A DNA stretch of 64,000 nucleotides, taken from the NCBI GenBank assembly GCA_947034895.1, contig OX344764.1, positions 20,460,001 through 20,524,000 on the forward strand, read 5' to 3'. Positions 39,914-50,676 of the stretch are shown one piece after another. The translations under genes and the position numbers were made by a program. Source of the DNA: Rhytidiadelphus loreus (taxonomy: Eukaryota; Streptophyta; Bryopsida; Hypnales; Hylocomiaceae). The notes beneath the pieces were generated by a model. That model saw only the letters and a program-made list of their open reading frames with translations, had not been told where the DNA came from and did not search any database. How positions within the stretch are numbered: position 1 is the first letter of the stretch; each line of letters begins with the position of its first letter.

Positions 39914-40045
39914 TCGGGCAATCCTTACCTTAGCGGAGATTGGAACGACAAGGGCTTGCCCGCAACCATCGAAGGTGCCAACCGGTCCGGCAACACATCA
40001 GCCGAATTTGTGCTGCATTCCAGAGCAACAGAAACCGTAAGATGA
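39914..40045 (+). pseudogene. hpnE: 3' end of hpnE (squalene-associated FAD oxidoreductase)
   Basis: Read in the frame ending at the TGA of 40,043-40,045, this gives NPYLSGDWNDKGLPATIEG followed by an RSG-like stretch and a short tail. That matches the conserved C-terminus of bacterial HpnE, which in this family reads as a GDW..GLPATIEG..RSG motif closing the FAD-binding fold. HpnE completes squalene synthesis in the bacterial HpnC-D-E route. Only about 40 codons remain. The upstream DNA is AT-rich and plant-like, so the break lies near 39,915-39,930. The stop codon overlaps the shc start as ATGA, a typical translationally coupled operon junction. The remnant is too short to be functional. 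Confidence 0.78.
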
Positions 40046-42012
40046 CCGATACCTTGACAATGCTGGCCCCGGCACGCACCGGCACTGAGAGTTCGCTGGA
40101 GGGGCATATACGCGCCGCGACCGACGCCGTCCTCGCCGAGCAGAAGCCGGACGGGCACTGGGTCTACGCGCTCGAGACCGACGCCACCATCCCCGCCGAA
40201 TACGTGCTGCTGGTACACTACTTCGTGGAGACGCCGGACCTCGAACTGGAGCGCAAGATCGGCGTCTACCTGCGCCGCATCCAGGGCGCGCATGGCGGCT
40301 GGCCGCTGTTCCACGAAGGTGACTTCGACATGAGCGCGAGCGTGAAATCTTACTTCGCGCTCAAGATGATTGGCGAAGACATCAACGCGCCGCACATGAA
40401 GCTGGCGCGCGAAGCGATTCTAGCGCGAGGTGGTGCGGTCAAATCGAATGTATTCACGCGCGCGCTGCTGTCTCTCTGGAGCGTGATCCCGTGGAAGAGC
40501 GTGCCGTTGATGCCGGTGGAGATCATGCTGCTGCCGCGTTGGTTCCCGTTCCACATCGACAAGATATCCTACTGGGCACGCACCGTGATCGTGCCGCTAC
40601 TCGTGCTTCAGGCGCTCAAGCCCAAGGCGCTCAATCCGCGTGGTGTCACAATTGACGAGCTGTTCCATGAGGACCCCAAGACGGTCGGCGCGCCAGTGAA
40701 GGCGCCGCACCAGAAATGGTCCTGGTTCATCGGCTTCCGCACCATCGACATCGTGCTGCGTGCCCTTGAGCCCTACATGCCGAAGGACTTGCGCAAGCGC
40801 TCCATCAACAAGTGCGTCGCGTGGGTCACCGAGCGTCTCAACGGCATCGACGGGCTTGGCTCAGTCTACCCGGCGATGGAAAATTGCGTGAAGATGTATG
40901 CGGCGCTTGGGTTTCCGCCGGATCACCCGAACCGGAAGATCGCGCGCGCCGCGCTCGACAAGCTGCTTGTCATCACGGACGACGAGGCCTACTGCCAACC
41001 AAGCCTCTCGCCGGTGTGGGACACCTGCCTTGTCGCGCATGCGCTGCTTGAAGCCGGCGGCGAGAAGGCGACCGCAGCAGCGAACCGCGGGCTCGATTGG
41101 CTCAAACCGCTCCAGATTCTCGACGTGAAGGGCGACTGGGTCGTGCAGCGCCCGAACGTGCGACCCGGCGGCTGGGCGTTCCAGTACAACAATGCGTACT
41201 ATCCCGATCTCGACGACACGGCCGTCGTCGCGATGGCGATGGACCGCGTGCGCGGGGAGCGCGGCAAGACGTTCGACGAGTCAATTGATCGTGCGCGCGA
41301 ATGGATCGTCGGACTGCAGTGCGAGGACGGCGGCTTCGGCTCCTTCGATGCCGACAATGCGTATCACTACCTCAACAACATCCCGTTCGCGGATCACGGT
41401 GCGCTGCTCGATCCGCCGACGGCAGATTTGACCGGACGCTGTCTTTCGCTGCTTGCACAACTTGGCGAACGTCCCGCAACATCAGAACCCACGCGGCGTG
41501 CAATCGAATGGCTGCGTCGCGATCAGTTAGCGGACGGAAGCTGGTACGGCCGCTGGGGCATAAACTACATCTACGGCACCTGGTCGGTGTTGTGTTCGCT
41601 AAACGCTGCGGGCGTAGATCCGAGCGATTCGATGGTGAGAAAGGCCCGCGATTGGCTGCTTTCCATCCAGAACCCGGACGGCGGCTGGGGCGAGGATGGA
41701 ACGAGCTACAAGCTCGACTACCGGGGTTACGAGCCTGCGCCGAGCACGGCGTCGCAGACGGCATGGGCCTTGCTTGCTCTCATGGCGGTAGGAGAGGTGG
41801 AACATGCGGCTTGTGGACGCGGCGTCGCATACCTCGCTCAGACTCAAGGCAAAGATGGCCTGTGGTCTGAGCAGCGATTTACGGCCACAGGATTTCCGAG
41901 TGTTTTGTATTTGCGATATCACGGATATCATCGGTTCTTCCCTCTGTGGGCGATGGCGCGCTATCGCAACCTGAGGAGCGGAAACAGTCGGGTGCTGTCC
42001 TTGGGTATGTAG
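40042..42012 (+). CDS. shc: Bacterial-type squalene-hopene cyclase, intact and intronless
   Basis: The product is 656 aa from the ATG at 40,042, a normal length for bacterial SHC (about 630-680). It cyclises squalene to hopene/diplopterol as a membrane-associated enzyme. Visible hallmarks: an N-terminal QW-type repeat with DGHWVYALETDATIPAEYV; the catalytic DxDD motif as DLDDT at residues 389-393, with the general acid Asp present; QCEDGGFGSFDADN; WYGRWGINYIYGTW; QNPDGGWGEDG; and the family C-terminus TGFPSVLYLRYHGYHRFFPLW. No stop, frameshift or intron is seen. The start is chosen because it overlaps the hpnE stop. A longer frame upstream to 39,940 is only the open overlap with hpnE and lacks an ATG. 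G+C is far above the surroundings, and the codons are of GC-rich bacterial type. The closest resemblance from memory is alphaproteobacterial SHC. No plant promoter or polyadenylation site could be assigned, so expression is unknown. Confidence 0.95.
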   Translation: MTDTLTMLAPARTGTESSLEGHIRAATDAVLAEQKPDGHWVYALETDATIPAEYVLLVHYFVETPDLELERKIGVYLRRIQGAHGGWPLFHEGDFDMSASVKSYFALKMIGEDINAPHMKLAREAILARGGAVKSNVFTRALLSLWSVIPWKSVPLMPVEIMLLPRWFPFHIDKISYWARTVIVPLLVLQALKPKALNPRGVTIDELFHEDPKTVGAPVKAPHQKWSWFIGFRTIDIVLRALEPYMPKDLRKRSINKCVAWVTERLNGIDGLGSVYPAMENCVKMYAALGFPPDHPNRKIARAALDKLLVITDDEAYCQPSLSPVWDTCLVAHALLEAGGEKATAAANRGLDWLKPLQILDVKGDWVVQRPNVRPGGWAFQYNNAYYPDLDDTAVVAMAMDRVRGERGKTFDESIDRAREWIVGLQCEDGGFGSFDADNAYHYLNNIPFADHGALLDPPTADLTGRCLSLLAQLGERPATSEPTRRAIEWLRRDQLADGSWYGRWGINYIYGTWSVLCSLNAAGVDPSDSMVRKARDWLLSIQNPDGGWGEDGTSYKLDYRGYEPAPSTASQTAWALLALMAVGEVEHAACGRGVAYLAQTQGKDGLWSEQRFTATGFPSVLYLRYHGYHRFFPLWAMARYRNLRSGNSRVLSLGM

Positions 42013-42034
42013 CAGCCGAGGGGTAGGGGACGGA

Positions 42035-42083
42035 ATGATCATTGTGGTGGGAGTGGCCTTCAAGGCACGCATCGCCTCGCTTC
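42035..42083 (+). pseudogene. hpnG: Probable 5' end of hpnG
   Basis: An ATG 22 bases after the shc stop, preceded by a purine-rich GAGGGGTAGGGGA stretch that would serve as a ribosome-binding site in bacteria, opens MIIVVGVAFKARIAS. This resembles the N-terminus of HpnG-type hopanoid nucleoside phosphorylases (VVVG..FEARIA). Sequence from about 42,086 on (TGGGAATATTTTCAGCTC) matches a plant repeat at 44,648, so the bacterial DNA stops within the first 15-18 codons. Identification rests on a short segment and on the known shc-hpnG order, so it is moderate. Confidence 0.6.
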
Positions 42084-42085
42084 GA

Positions 42086-42345
42086 TGGGAATATTTTCAG
42101 CTCATTTCTCATACAAAGAGAAATAGATGCAGAATGTAACACAAGTTTTTTCATATTTTTCAAAGCATTATTGAATTACTCATGAATTTCAAACGAGTTG
42201 TGACCCAATGTCTTTCATAAACTATTCACTTGCAACTTGTAAAGAGAAATTGGGAAAGCAAGGAGAATGGTTGGCTCTTGCAATAAATAATACGGAGTAC
42301 TTTTTTTCTCAATCCATTCAATGACTATAGAAGTCAATTGAAGGA
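42086..42345 (+). repeat. Dispersed direct repeat, copy 1
   Basis: A diverged copy of 44,648-44,905. Shared text includes GCTCATTT, CAAAGA/GAAATAGAT, CATTCAATGA, AGAAA-TGGGAAAGCAA and GGTTGGCTCTT / GATTGGCTCTT. It begins at the right edge of the bacterial island. Confidence 0.8.
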
Positions 42346-42427
42346 CCATCTCATGTCCCGATTTCAGAGCTAATTATAGGGGCAATTCTAAATACACTTT
42401 GGTCCAAATACACTCAAATTACAAATT

Positions 42428-42695
42428 GATAAGTGTTAGGAGCTTCTTTCAAGAATGTAGTCACAAGTCAGTTGTACGGAATTTCAGGCCTTGATGACCA
42501 GGAATAACATTCAGATGAAGTGTCAGGAGCTCCTTTCAAGAATGTAGTCACAAGTCAGTTGTATGGGATTTCTAGCCTTGATGACCGGGAATAATATTCT
42601 GATAAAGTGTCAGGAGCTCCTTTCACAAGAATATAGTCACTGACATCAGTTGTATGGAATTTCGAGCCTTGATGACCAGGAATATTATTCAGACA
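42428..42695. repeat. Tandem ~89-bp repeat x3
   Basis: Three units carry GTGTCAGGAGCTCCTTTCA, AGAATGTAGTCAC, AGTCAGTTGTATGG and CCTTGATGACCAGGAATA. Starts lie near 42,428, 42,518 and 42,607. Confidence 0.92.
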
Positions 42696-42699
42696 CACA

Positions 42700-43650
42700 C
42701 ACATTTCTTAGGATAGAAAATTACATGGAGTGGCTGATGAGGTCAATTGCATTTTCGTGGCGAAGAAAATCATCAACATTCACTTGCTTCTTCTCATTTT
42801 TCTTATCTGTTTGTCCAAGGCATTCACGTATATGAGTGAACTCAGTACGTGCACAATGAAGCACACCTAATTATGTCCTTAAAGTGACGGTACTCCGGAT
42901 CATCCGCACAAACAGCGATGATCTTTCTCACCCTGTGAATGCGTAAGAAGGTGCAAAAGCATCAGTAAAGATCAATCCCACAGCGGAACGCCATGTTGTT
43001 AGACATGCCAATTATTCTGAGGATCCACTCACTACCTGCACACCAACTGTGCAGAACGGCAAGAAATGTTCGTTCATATTTTAAGAAAGTTGTTTCCCTT
43101 TCTGTCAATTAATTCAAATATTCATTGATAGAAGTGCAAATTTATTAAGACAGACTTCTTCTCTTTCCTTTAGGCATATGAAAGCACCTTTGTGAAGCTA
43201 ATGTGGGGTGAAGGGAAAGTGTTTTAACGGCCATCACCAAATCCACCATGAATCACGAGATATGCATGAACCATTTTTCTTGTGGAAATCTTAGACTCAA
43301 TTATCGATGGTTGAAAGGAGTTTCAAATCATTTGCCACAAGTTTGAACTTGCTAAGCCACTTTAAAAATGTGGGGTATGCAGTCAATGGCACGTGAACCT
43401 CACGAACTGTGGGCAAAACATATTTCAGCGACCAAAATAAATACCTGAATTCAACTTGCAACACTGAGCTTCATGAAAGTGCACCTGATCAACCATAGGC
43501 ATAAGACCAATGGTTTTTGCTCGCAAGAAGCATCCAGGAAGAACAGGCATATTTGGGAGGAGATTTTAAATATGGGTAGCAGGTTACAAATGTAACAAAA
43601 CAAATACAACATTGAGAGAAGGTCTTCCTTTTCGCTACTTGGGTTTATCC
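42700..43650. other. Intergenic, nothing recognised
   Basis: Short frames only; no motif, splice structure or element end recognised. Confidence 0.45.
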
Positions 43651-43928
43651 CTTGCCAGGTTTGCTTTGCAGGGATGGCTGACCAAGCCAGCAAGGCGTAT
43701 TATAAGCTGCAGAACGTCACTTGTGATTGAAGTTGGATTGAAAGACGGAGTCAGGTTGTGTGTGAGCCTCATCAAAGTTTTGGGAAATTGCAAGACCAGC
43801 TTGAAAGAGATGATCGAATGGTTTCTTTCCCGAATGGAATTCAATCAGTCGGCACTTTCAAAATGTATCCAGAGAAACTAGGATATTGCTCAAACATTTG
43901 GGCACATTCCTTGAGAAGATGTTGAAAG
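43651..43928 (-). repeat. Right arm of inverted repeat flanking the shc island
   Basis: Reverse-complement relative of 39,502-39,815, with substitutions and small indels. It lies about 1.6 kb beyond the bacterial DNA, so the island is not centred between the arms. Confidence 0.85.
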
Positions 43929-44647
43929 CAGGAAATAGTATTGAGCCACGTGCCAGTAAGGAAAACACATGCAATACTCTAATCTAGTGGAATTGAAAAC
44001 AACAGTTGAGCACTTGCGGTGGCTTCAAATCTGCGAATGCAATTGGTTGATGCTTCATTGTGAACTCCAATGGAGTCTCGAATACAGATAATGACAGAAG
44101 CTTTCAGTTCAATGACATCATGTCTTCCATTATACAACATTATTTTGAACTTGGACGTTGCTTCTGTCAATGCAGGCATGCCAGGAATGTGCTCGTATAT
44201 TCGCAACCGGGCCAAGTGAACAAGATGTGGTTAGCTCTGTCGAAATCCCGTTTGCTTTGTTGCTCTTCACAAGCATGTGCATTGCAAGCTGCATATTTCC
44301 AAATACCTGGCAGAAGCGTCCCTAAGAAATTCCTAGTCGCCTTCTTATCATAATGTCCTAAGCATTGCAATTTTCCTCTTAATTTTTGAAGTAGCTAGCT
44401 GTCTACAATCACATAATCTCTATTGAATGGAGCACCTGCCGGTGAAGGTCAACGCCTCAATTGTGCTGGTCAAACCTTATAATCTGCACAGGAGCTACTG
44501 TTTTGTTCTACTTTCTTGCAACTGCTGACAATTGCGATGCTGATCTCAGAGATCCTACGGTTACTTCTTCCTTGCAACACACCAATTTCATTAAGGTAGG
44601 AGGCTCTGAAAGTGTGCACTTAAGGGCTGGTTTGCCTTTTTCATGTC
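43929..44647. other. Intergenic, nothing recognised
   Basis: No supported gene or repeat. Confidence 0.4.
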
Positions 44648-44905
44648 GTTTCTTGTTTGGGATTATTTTAGCTCATTTTTCAGACAAAGAAAAATAGATT
44701 TTGATTGTAATCCAAGTCGTTTTGTGTTTTTTGAAGCATTTTTCAATTACTTATGAATTTTCAAACAAGATGAGTCATAGGTCCCTATTTTTGACCATAG
44801 GTCTTCCATAAATCGTTCACTTACAGCTTTTAGAAAGAAATGGGGAAAGCAAAGCAAATGATTGGCTCTTACAATTAATAATATTTTTTTTATTGATCCA
44901 TTCAA
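44648..44905 (+). repeat. Dispersed direct repeat, copy 2
   Basis: Diverged copy of 42,086-42,345, ending about 25 bases before the CACTA transposon. Confidence 0.8.
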
Positions 44906-44928
44906 TGAGAGTAGAAGGCATTAGAGAA

Positions 44929-44931
44929 AAT
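44929..44931 (+). repeat. CACTA target-site duplication (AAT), left
   Basis: AAT immediately before CACTACAAG, repeated at 57,719-57,721 immediately after CTTGTAGTG. Three bases is the standard CACTA length. Confidence 0.9.
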
Positions 44932-45855
44932 CACTACAAGAAAAAGGGGTCTTTCACAACCAACTAAACAATGAGTTCCTGTCCTAAATGACTGCCAAGC
45001 AACTGGGACTCTGTAAATGCACCGGCAGTGCGAAGTTAACATAGAAGTAGTTTCTTTGCAGTCATGGAAATGACTGAAGGATGAGGATTGAACGATCGTA
45101 TGCCAAAGACTGCATTCATCCACGCATTTCTCGATGAAGAAGCCCTGATAACTATGACGTGGACCTCAAAAACTAAACGTAGGAATGAACTTAGTTGTAC
45201 ACTAGTGTAGCATGCAGAATTTGTTGAACATGTATGACTCTAGAAATTAGTGCGGTTTTACAAGAAATGGAGTAGAAGATGATTATATCAACAACTTTGT
45301 GTACAAGATTGTGTGCATCCGTGCCTTTTCATTGATGAAGCATCTGTAGTGAGGACGTGTAGGTTACTGTTTCAGACTTTGAATTCACGCAGTTGTAGAA
45401 CAGTAGAACATCTCTATGTTCACCATATATGACTCCAGAAATGACTACAATAGTACTAGCACATATATAATTCCAATGTACATTGGAAATGCAGGCTTTG
45501 TTTATTGTACGTGCAATTGTTGTTTGTTTTAACATTACTTAACATTTTAAGTTTGAATGAACAATGACTAAAATTGAAAAGTCTTTTCAAATATATCAAT
45601 GCATATGTGGTTTAGGCAGTGTAAGCTAACATGGTTGCACCTACAATGTCTCTTGTTCATGACTACACTTAGAAACACACATGGTCCTTTTTTCGTCAGT
45701 CTGTACATGGTGTTGCATATAATAGAACCTAGTTTGTCCAAACATAAAATACTCTACATATACAGAGGGACAACAAGTTCACGCTTTTGATCAGAAGTCA
45801 TTTTATATAGCAAAATTGAAGATGTTCTTCAGAGTCTCTATACGACGAAGTTCTT

Positions 45856-48800
45856 TCAATACTTTGCATGTGCTAATAAATTATCCTCTGCAGAAAGATC
45901 TATGGCACCAATTAAAGAGGCTACTTGTGGTGGGGGAAGCACAACCTCCGGAGCAATTAGACCAGAAGTCTCCATTGTTGTGGTTATGAAAACATTTGAA
46001 GTGTCTACGACCTCCCTCTTTGCCCGAGCTTCTTTTGATAATACTACTTTCCAACCAGGTTTCCTAGGTACATCTGAATAGAAGACTTGTGTGGCTTGAT
46101 TTGCAAAAATGAATGGCTCTGACATGCGTGATAATTTGTGACGGAAATTCACAATCAAAAATCCAGCGTCGTCACGGATGTATGTTGCATTACCTCTATT
46201 GTCATGTGTCTTGATCCATTCACATCGGAAAAGAATAATCGGCATATGCAGTGGTCCATAATCAAGCTCCAATATGTCTTTTAGAACGCCAACGTAGTTT
46301 ACAGAAACGTCCCAAGCACCCGTAGTTGGAACTTGGAAAACTGAAGCTACGCCACTATTGTATGTTTGGAATCGACTGCAGTCTCCATCGTCTACTCGAA
46401 AATGGTTCCCATAAGCTGTCATTCTTGTGTACCGAGTTGCTTTTTGTGAAGGTTTCGTACTCAATAATAATCTGTCCATCTCTTTCTGGTTTGTTACATT
46501 GAAATCTGAGTTCCGTACCACATTCTGCACCCACTCTTCTAATGGTTGAATGTTGGGATCATCGTCATGTTTGGACTTCCAGTTCCTGCAGGTACCAATG
46601 CAATCACCATCAACAAATATAGTTCACTGCGTCTTTAACTATATTTCTATTAGGGAAGACAATATTGGACCTCTACAACACCCTTCCTCAGTGGTGCACT
46701 CCCCTGACAATTACTTTGATATCACTGGCAGTTTGGTACAAGTCATTTTTCAGTCACTATTTAGTTCTATGCAGTTCATTGGCCTTCCACGCTGACTACA
46801 GACAATCTTTTACAAGACAGTTGCAACAACACTGAGCACTACTATTCCACTTCGGGCTTTCTCTGTAGCAAAAATGTACTCTGCTGCAAGTGTTGATCTA
46901 AAATTGAAATAGTCCTATACATGCCTTGTTAAACAGTATACTCTCCCCATCCAACACTTACAAAAGGTAGAACTACGACTTACACATAGAATTCTTGCAT
47001 ACAAGATATGTTTGACAACACATAGCGATGGGCTTCGTCTCGTAGTGCTGGGGTCATGACATATGGTTTGCCTGCACCTTGTAAGACCTCCTCTGCATCA
47101 CCATATTCTTCGTCGGCATCCCACACACGGCGTTCTGTGACATCAAATGTTTGTAGGTACTCTGTAATGAATCCAATGCATTCGTCCTTGAGGAATCCCT
47201 CCGCCATACATGCTTCAGGCCTAGCATAATTCCTCACATAGTTCTTCAATGTCTTCATGTATCGTTCGACTGGATACATCCACCTTGTACTAACCGGCCC
47301 ACATAAGTCTAGCTCCTGCACAAGATGATAAGGGTGATGTGTCATGATGTCAAAGAAAGAGGGGGGGAACTCCATCTCTACCAGTGCCATGCTCTCCGCG
47401 ACATCAGCTTCGAGGGATGCAAAATCAGTTGGATTGTATACTTTAGTGCATAGTCGACGGAAAACTTTGCTCATTCTCATGATTGCCATCCTTGGTCCTG
47501 GCTTCATCAAATCTCTAAGTGCTAGTGGCAGTATTTGTTGCATTAGGATATGATAATCGTGTGACTTTAGTCCACCGAAGTTCTTCTTCCGTATGTGCTT
47601 GCCCAAGTCTGATGAATAGCCAGTCGGAGTCTTCAATGACTCAATGCAGTTAGCAAAAATTTCGAATTCTGCATTAGAGAGCACGTATGATGCTTTTGGT
47701 TTCACCATTTTTGCAGGATTCTTTGGATGTGGGGTCAACCACAAGTGCCCGGGGAGGACACTCCCTATGTTTTAGCAACCTACGTGCGGCAGAAAAAGTA
47801 AAACAAGTAATACACCTTAAAATTTAATTTCTTTTTCAAAAAAAAAATTATGGATAGATTTTACTACTTTAGAAGTTTATGTTTTGAATTATTGGTATTT
47901 TTTTGTGCTAATAGTAATTAGTTATAAATTTTTGAAGAAAAAAGATACACTGTAAAGCTGAAAATAACTTTCACACCTCTATATTATATAAGAAAAAAAT
48001 TTTGAAAAATGAAAAAAAAATTATATAGAATAGCTTTCTATTGAAAGTTTATTTTGGTTGAATATTTATGCAATAGTCATCTTCATGTGAGCTCTATAAA
48101 TATTTTAGTTGGAGAATATGCCATTTTAGTTCATTTTTCAACCCTTTCTAGACAATATATCTTATGTTATTTGGAATTGAATTTTTTGTCAATAGAAACC
48201 TTTAGTCATTGTTAAACAAAGCTCAAAATTTTAGAATGAAATTATAGTTTATTCAAGGTGAATTACATGTATTACTTTTTCCACCGCCGCACGTAGGTAC
48301 CCCAAATGTAGTGAGAGTGTCCTCCCCTAGCACAAGTGCTTGCGTATATTACGCCTTTGTAAGTCGCGTCTAACTTTCACTGTGTCTTTTTTCCCAGTGA
48401 TGGTCTTCAAAAAAATTTTGGACAAATTCATTTCGCAATGCATAGGGTCTAATGTGTTGCGAATGAGCAAGTCCTGCACACACTACAACAAAAGCATCAG
48501 GATTTTTATCAACATACATGCGTCCTGATTTCACTGTCATATACTACCTCATATGCTGAAGTCCATGCCTTACAAGCAAACAATGAATGAGTCCTACACA
48601 TCTACTAGTTCCGTTACAGTCATCCTCATCTGTAGTAGACCTATCTTAAGACTACAAAATAACTTCGTCCTAGTTTCATGTTAGTTGTGTAGTCACATTC
48701 TAGTGATATGAGAGTCTCTCTATCCACCTATATCACTGACTGCCTCACATCCTTGCAAACGAAGTGTGGGCTTGAAAGACACTCTTTCCACTATGCAATT

Positions 48801-50676
48801 TTTTTAACCTTGACATTCATTGAAACACCCACATGCAAAGTTCAACCTTGTATTCAATAAACTTTAAGAAACAACATTGACAGCAAAGGATGAAGTCAAT
48901 GTTCCATGCCACCTTCCAATAAGGCAATGTATGTAGGATGCTTGTACGCTTGACGCCATGTACTTTGGATGGGTCCCCTAGTGCACCTTCTCGATTTCCA
49001 GCTTGTTTCCACGCCTTATACTCCTCTGCATGTTGAAGTTGTTCATCAACTGTGACCGCTCTTGGTTTTGCACGATTCTCCATGAAACCATTGAAATTAT
49101 CTTTCATTTCAGGTGACCTGTAGTTGTGACCTGTAGGCAACCACCGCCTACTTCCACCAAATGTTTGTTTTCCCAGCTCCACTGAATGCTCTGTGTCTAG
49201 GTCTGACCCGCAGCAAGGACAAGCAGCAAAACCTTGATGGGAAAATCCTCCAACCATGCCATACCCTGGAAAATCATGTATAGTCCAAATCAACATTGCT
49301 CGTAGTACAAAAGCTCTTTCATTGACATCCTTTGTAATGTCATATGCCTGAACTCCTGTCCACAACTGCAAGAACTCCTCCACAACAGGCTCCAAATATA
49401 CATCGAAGACTTCGCACGTCACTGATTGTTTTCCCGGAATTAACAAGGCCAACATGACAAAAAAATTCTTTGTACTCAACCATGGTGGCAAATTGTAATT
49501 CAGTAGTAGTACAGGCCATGTGGACCACGACGATCGATTTTGTTTGAAAGGGTTGACTCCATCGGCAGCCAAAGCAAAATGAACATTGCGAGGGTCATTG
49601 CCAAAAGTGGGATCAACATTGTCGTGGAAATGCCGCCAAGCCTTGGAGTCACATGGATGACGGACTAATCCATCTCCACCTTCTTGGTCACTCCTGTTCT
49701 CGGAATGCCACAACATGAGTTTCGATATACTAGGGCTCCTGAACATTCTTTGTAGTCGTGGTATTATTGGAAAATGCCTCAGCACTTTGATTGGGAATTT
49801 TTTGCGCTCCTCATCTTTATACCTTGGCCCATTACACTTGGGGCATTGCATCATGTCCATATACTTGCCTCGGAAAAGCACGCATCCTCTTTCACAGGCA
49901 TGTATGGTATTGTATGCAAGGCCCAACTTCTGTGTCAATGACTTTGCAGCATGGTAGTTCTTTGGCAAGCAATTCTTCTCTGGTAGAAGGTGACCACATA
50001 AGATGGTGAACAACTCATCAGCAAAGGCATTACTCACACCATGTACCATGCAAAGATTCATAAGCAAGATGGTAGCAGCCAATTTTGTGCACCTCGCCCC
50101 ATTGTACAGTGACTGAATTGCCTCCTCCAACTCACGAGGATCATAGTTTTGGTCTTCCGGCATTCTTTCACCACTTTGGAGAGGAGTTGGTTCATCATCT
50201 CCAATGTCTTCACCCTGGTCATCATTGCCCATCAGTCCGGCGCTGCATTCTTCATGCACTGAATCGCCTGCCATGAAGGCATCAGCTACTTCCTCCCGAA
50301 CTCTATGCTCTATAGTTTCCATATCCTCCTCTTGCGTGAAGGCATTTTCCACCATCCCCCGCGTGTCAACATGGACATCTACCTGCACATTGTGATTCTC
50401 ATTCAGACCCCAATATGCTTGCTCCCACTCTTCATCAAAAGAGTCTCGATTTCCAGGACCCCTCCACACCCTGAACTCTGGATGTCGGCCATTTTGGATC
50501 AGGTGCTCCTTCACGGTCTTTATGAGGAATCTCTTGCGCCCTTGGCATGCTATGCACGGGCAATGCAATCGTGTGATGTTGAATTGGCGAGCTCTCTGAA
50601 GCTCTCGAATCCAAAGGCGATCATCTCGGAGACGTTCCCTACGCAAATCCGACAAGGGTAGGCGTGCAGGTAACAT
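45856..50676 (-). pseudogene. CACTA TNP2 transposase, interrupted by a MITE
   Basis: Exons on the minus strand: 50676-48913, 48473-46984 (interrupted) and 46585-45856. Intron 1 is GTGGCA..GTGCAG, phase 0; intron 2 is GTAAGT..CTGCAG. Excluding the inserted MITE and one copy of its target duplication, the reading phase is consistent throughout and would correspond to about 1,130 aa. Domains in order: Transposase-associated (DDRLWIRELQ..HCPCIAC), TNP2 (CPKCNGPRYKDEERKKFP, then LMLWHSENRSDQEGG), exon 2 with DLLIRNTLDPMHCEMN, DUF4218 (GGLKSHDYHILMQQILPLAL; MYPVERYMKTLKNYVRN) and DUF4216 (PFIFANQATQVFYSDVP). This is the standard plant order. The start is the first ATG in the open frame. Its product would bind and cut the element ends. 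The insertion splits exon 2 just before HLWLTPHPKNP, so this copy is probably inactive. Confidence 0.93.
47749..48330. mobile_element. MULE-like MITE inside the TNP2 gene (582 bp)
   Basis: Identical 9-bp flanks CACAAGTGC lie at 47,740-47,748 and 48,331-48,339. The ends read CCGGGGAGGACACTC and, inverted, CTAGGGGAGGACACTC. A second shared block, ACCTACGTGCGGC then AAAAAGTAA, gives TIRs of about 60 bases. The interior is AT-rich and non-coding. The 9-bp duplication and long TIRs fit a Mutator-type MITE, of a family different from the GCTAG-ended MULEs to the left. Confidence 0.93.

Noticed and set aside
39940..40041. N-terminal extension of SHC upstream of 40,042
   Set aside because: The frame is open only because it overlaps the hpnE tail in another frame. 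It has no ATG and no SHC homology, and the ATGA overlap fixes the start.
39914..42083. Simple bacterial contamination contig
   Set aside because: Both ends join plant-repeat DNA, and the right junction matches a second plant copy nearby. An assembly chimera remains possible and is listed as the main refutation test.
40350..42163. Long antisense and shifted frames within shc
   Set aside because: These are expected shadows of a GC-rich coding region.
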